Shown: positions 14,401-15,551 of the stretch, piece after piece | How the letters are laid out: every line of letters starts with the position of its first letter | Numbering within the stretch: position 1 is the first letter of the stretch | NCBI GenBank assembly: GCA_902470905.1 | Contig: CABRIC010000043.1 | Span: 1-15,551 of the forward strand | Length of the DNA: 15,551 nt | Source: an uncultured Collinsella sp. | GTDB lineage: Bacteria; Actinomycetota; Coriobacteriia; Coriobacteriales; Coriobacteriaceae | Direction: 5' to 3' | The notes under the pieces: model-generated | Databases searched by the model: none | What the model was told of the DNA's origin: nothing | Seen by the model: the letters and a program-made list of their open reading frames with translations, nothing else | Program-made: the position numbers and the translations under genes

Positions 14401-15426
14401 TTAAGCAACGAACTTCTCGAAGTACTTGATGGTGCGGACCATCTGAGAGGTGTAGGAGTTCTCGTTGTCGTACCAAGAGGTGACCTGAACGAGGGTCTGG
14501 CCGTTGCCGAGATCAGAGCACATGGTCTGAGTGGCGTCGAAGATGGAGCCGTGGGTCTCGCCGACGATGTCGCGGGAGACGATCTGGTCCTCGTTGTAAG
14601 CGAAGGTATCGGGGATGGTCTCGGCGTAGGCCTTCATGGCAGCGTTGACCTCGTCGACGGTGACCTTCTTGTCAACGACGGCGTAGAGGTTGGTCAGCGA
14701 GCCGGTCGGCGTCGGGACGCGCTGGGCGGCACCGATGAGCTTGCCGTTGAGCTCGGGGAGAACCAGGCCGATGGCCTTGGCAGCGCCCGTGGTGTTCGGG
14801 ACGATGTTCTCGGAGCAGGCGCGGGAGCGACGGAAGTTGCCCTTGCGCTGCGGGCCGTCGAGCGGCATCTGGTCGCCGGTGAAGGCGTGGATGGTGGTCA
14901 TGATGCCGGACACGATGGGAGCGAAGTCGTTCAGACCCTTGGCCATCGGGGCGAGGCAGTTGGTGGTGCAAGAAGCAGCGGAGATGATGTTGTCCTCAGC
15001 GGTCAGCGTCTCATGGTTGACGTTGTACACGATGGTGGGCAGATCGCTGCCGGCCGGAGCGGAGATGACGACCTTCTTGGCGCCAGCGTTGATGTGGGCC
15101 TGAGCCTTAGCCTTGCTGGTGTAGAAGCCGGTGCACTCGAGAACGACGTCGACGTCAAGGTCGCCCCAAGGCAGGTTGTTAGCGTCGGCCTCCTTGTAGA
15201 TCTTGATCTCCTTGCCGTCAACGGTGATGGAATCCTCGCCAGCAACGACCTCGTGATCGCGAGCGTAGTTGCCCTGCGTGGAGTCGTACTTCAGCAGGTA
15301 AGCGAGCATATCGGGAGAGGTGAGGTCGTTGATAGCGACGATCTCGGAGCCCTCATGACCGAACATCTGACGGAAAGCCAGACGACCGATGCGACCGAAG
15401 CCGTTAATAGCAACCTTTACTGCCAT
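14401..15426 (-). CDS. gap: Glyceraldehyde-3-phosphate dehydrogenase (type I)
   Basis: This 341-aa enzyme oxidises glyceraldehyde 3-phosphate to 1,3-bisphosphoglycerate with NAD. The Rossmann motif is NGFGRIGR (8-15). Asp34 in INDLT favours NAD over NADP. The catalytic Cys153 lies in SCTTNC and the general base is His180 in TTIHAFTGDQ. The C-terminal WYDNENSY motif is present. I chose the ATG at 15426, preceded by AAAGGAG. The longer ORF to 15522 reads into sequencing adapter. It is the first gene of the glycolytic cluster and is followed by its own terminator. Its upstream region is cut off by the contig end. Confidence 0.97.
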   Translation of the reverse strand: MAVKVAINGFGRIGRLAFRQMFGHEGSEIVAINDLTSPDMLAYLLKYDSTQGNYARDHEVVAGEDSITVDGKEIKIYKEADANNLPWGDLDVDVVLECTGFYTSKAKAQAHINAGAKKVVISAPAGSDLPTIVYNVNHETLTAEDNIISAASCTTNCLAPMAKGLNDFAPIVSGIMTTIHAFTGDQMPLDGPQRKGNFRRSRACSENIVPNTTGAAKAIGLVLPELNGKLIGAAQRVPTPTGSLTNLYAVVDKKVTVDEVNAAMKAYAETIPDTFAYNEDQIVSRDIVGETHGSIFDATQTMCSDLGNGQTLVQVTSWYDNENSYTSQMVRTIKYFEKFVA

Positions 15427-15498
15427 TGTGTCTCCTTTCGTAAGGCCCCCGCGAGCTACAGCGCCCGCCGTTGAGGCCCACAAACTAACCACTCGCCT

Positions 15499-15504
15499 AA
15501 TATA
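15499..15504 (-). promoter_or_regulatory. Possible -10 box of gap promoter
   Basis: TATATT on the minus strand lies about 73 bp before the gap start codon. The -35 region would fall beyond 15505, where genomic sequence is replaced by adapter, so the assignment cannot be completed here. Confidence 0.3.
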
Positions 15505-15505
15505 C

Positions 15506-15551
15506 CTGTCTCTTATACACATCTGACGCTGCCGACGATACTCCTTGTGTA
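15506..15551. other. Nextera/Illumina adapter contamination
   Basis: From 15506 the sequence matches the Nextera transposase adapter, beginning CTGTCTCTTATACACATCT and ending GCCGACGA at 15538. The next 8 bases, TACTCCTT (15539-15546), match the reverse complement of an i5 index (AAGGAGTA), and GTGTA begins the P5 flow-cell adapter. This is not genomic DNA. True sequence ends at about 15505. Confidence 0.97.

Noticed and set aside
15427..15522. N-terminal extension of gap starting MCIRDR
   Set aside because: The extension is translated from Nextera adapter and the untranslated leader. The family start with a good ribosome binding site is at 15426.

Overview
The window looks like the end of a draft contig from a high-GC actinobacterium of the class Coriobacteriia, with Collinsella or a close relative my best guess. 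That guess is inferred from the high GC content, the gap-pgk-tpiA-gpmI-secG neighbourhood, and the mix of Actinobacteria-like and Firmicutes-like gene content; no 16S gene is present to settle it. Every gene found is on the minus strand, so transcription runs from high to low coordinates. The contig stops inside an untrimmed Illumina Nextera adapter (15506-15551).

Read in the direction of transcription, the window starts with a glycolytic cluster. Its order is gap (GAPDH), an intrinsic terminator, pgk, tpiA and gpmI, with pgk and tpiA overlapping and tpiA and gpmI 5 bp apart. A terminator then separates gpmI from secG, the small SecYEG subunit, and a further terminator follows secG. Next comes a five-gene peptide ABC transporter: a Tat-type lipoprotein binding protein (oppA-like), two permeases (oppB, oppC) and two ATPases (oppD, oppF). 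A stem-loop sits between oppA and oppB, and oppB-oppF is a tight operon.

After oppF comes a 592-bp gap with no credible gene (3507-4098). It is packed with hairpins. Two 125-127 bp nested palindromes, in opposite orientation, share the same architecture: a perfect 29-bp outer stem, a 12/12-nt internal loop, a perfect 13-15-bp inner stem and an identical 14-nt apical sequence. The loop sequences are conserved between the copies while most of the stem sequence is not. A third, decayed partial copy and two further GC-rich hairpins lie between them. This is the most unusual thing in the window and may be an undescribed structured RNA or mobile hairpin element.

The left part holds tRNA-Leu(GAG) with its promoter and terminator, then a two-gene partner-switching module, then tRNA-Gly(GCC). 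The module is a PAS-GAF-PP2C (SpoIIE/RsbU-type) phosphatase followed by a protein that fuses a STAS anti-anti-sigma domain to an anti-sigma HATPase kinase domain. The two tRNA promoters share a near-identical A/T-rich palindromic element just upstream of the -35 box. No sigma factor is encoded nearby, so the output of the module is unknown.
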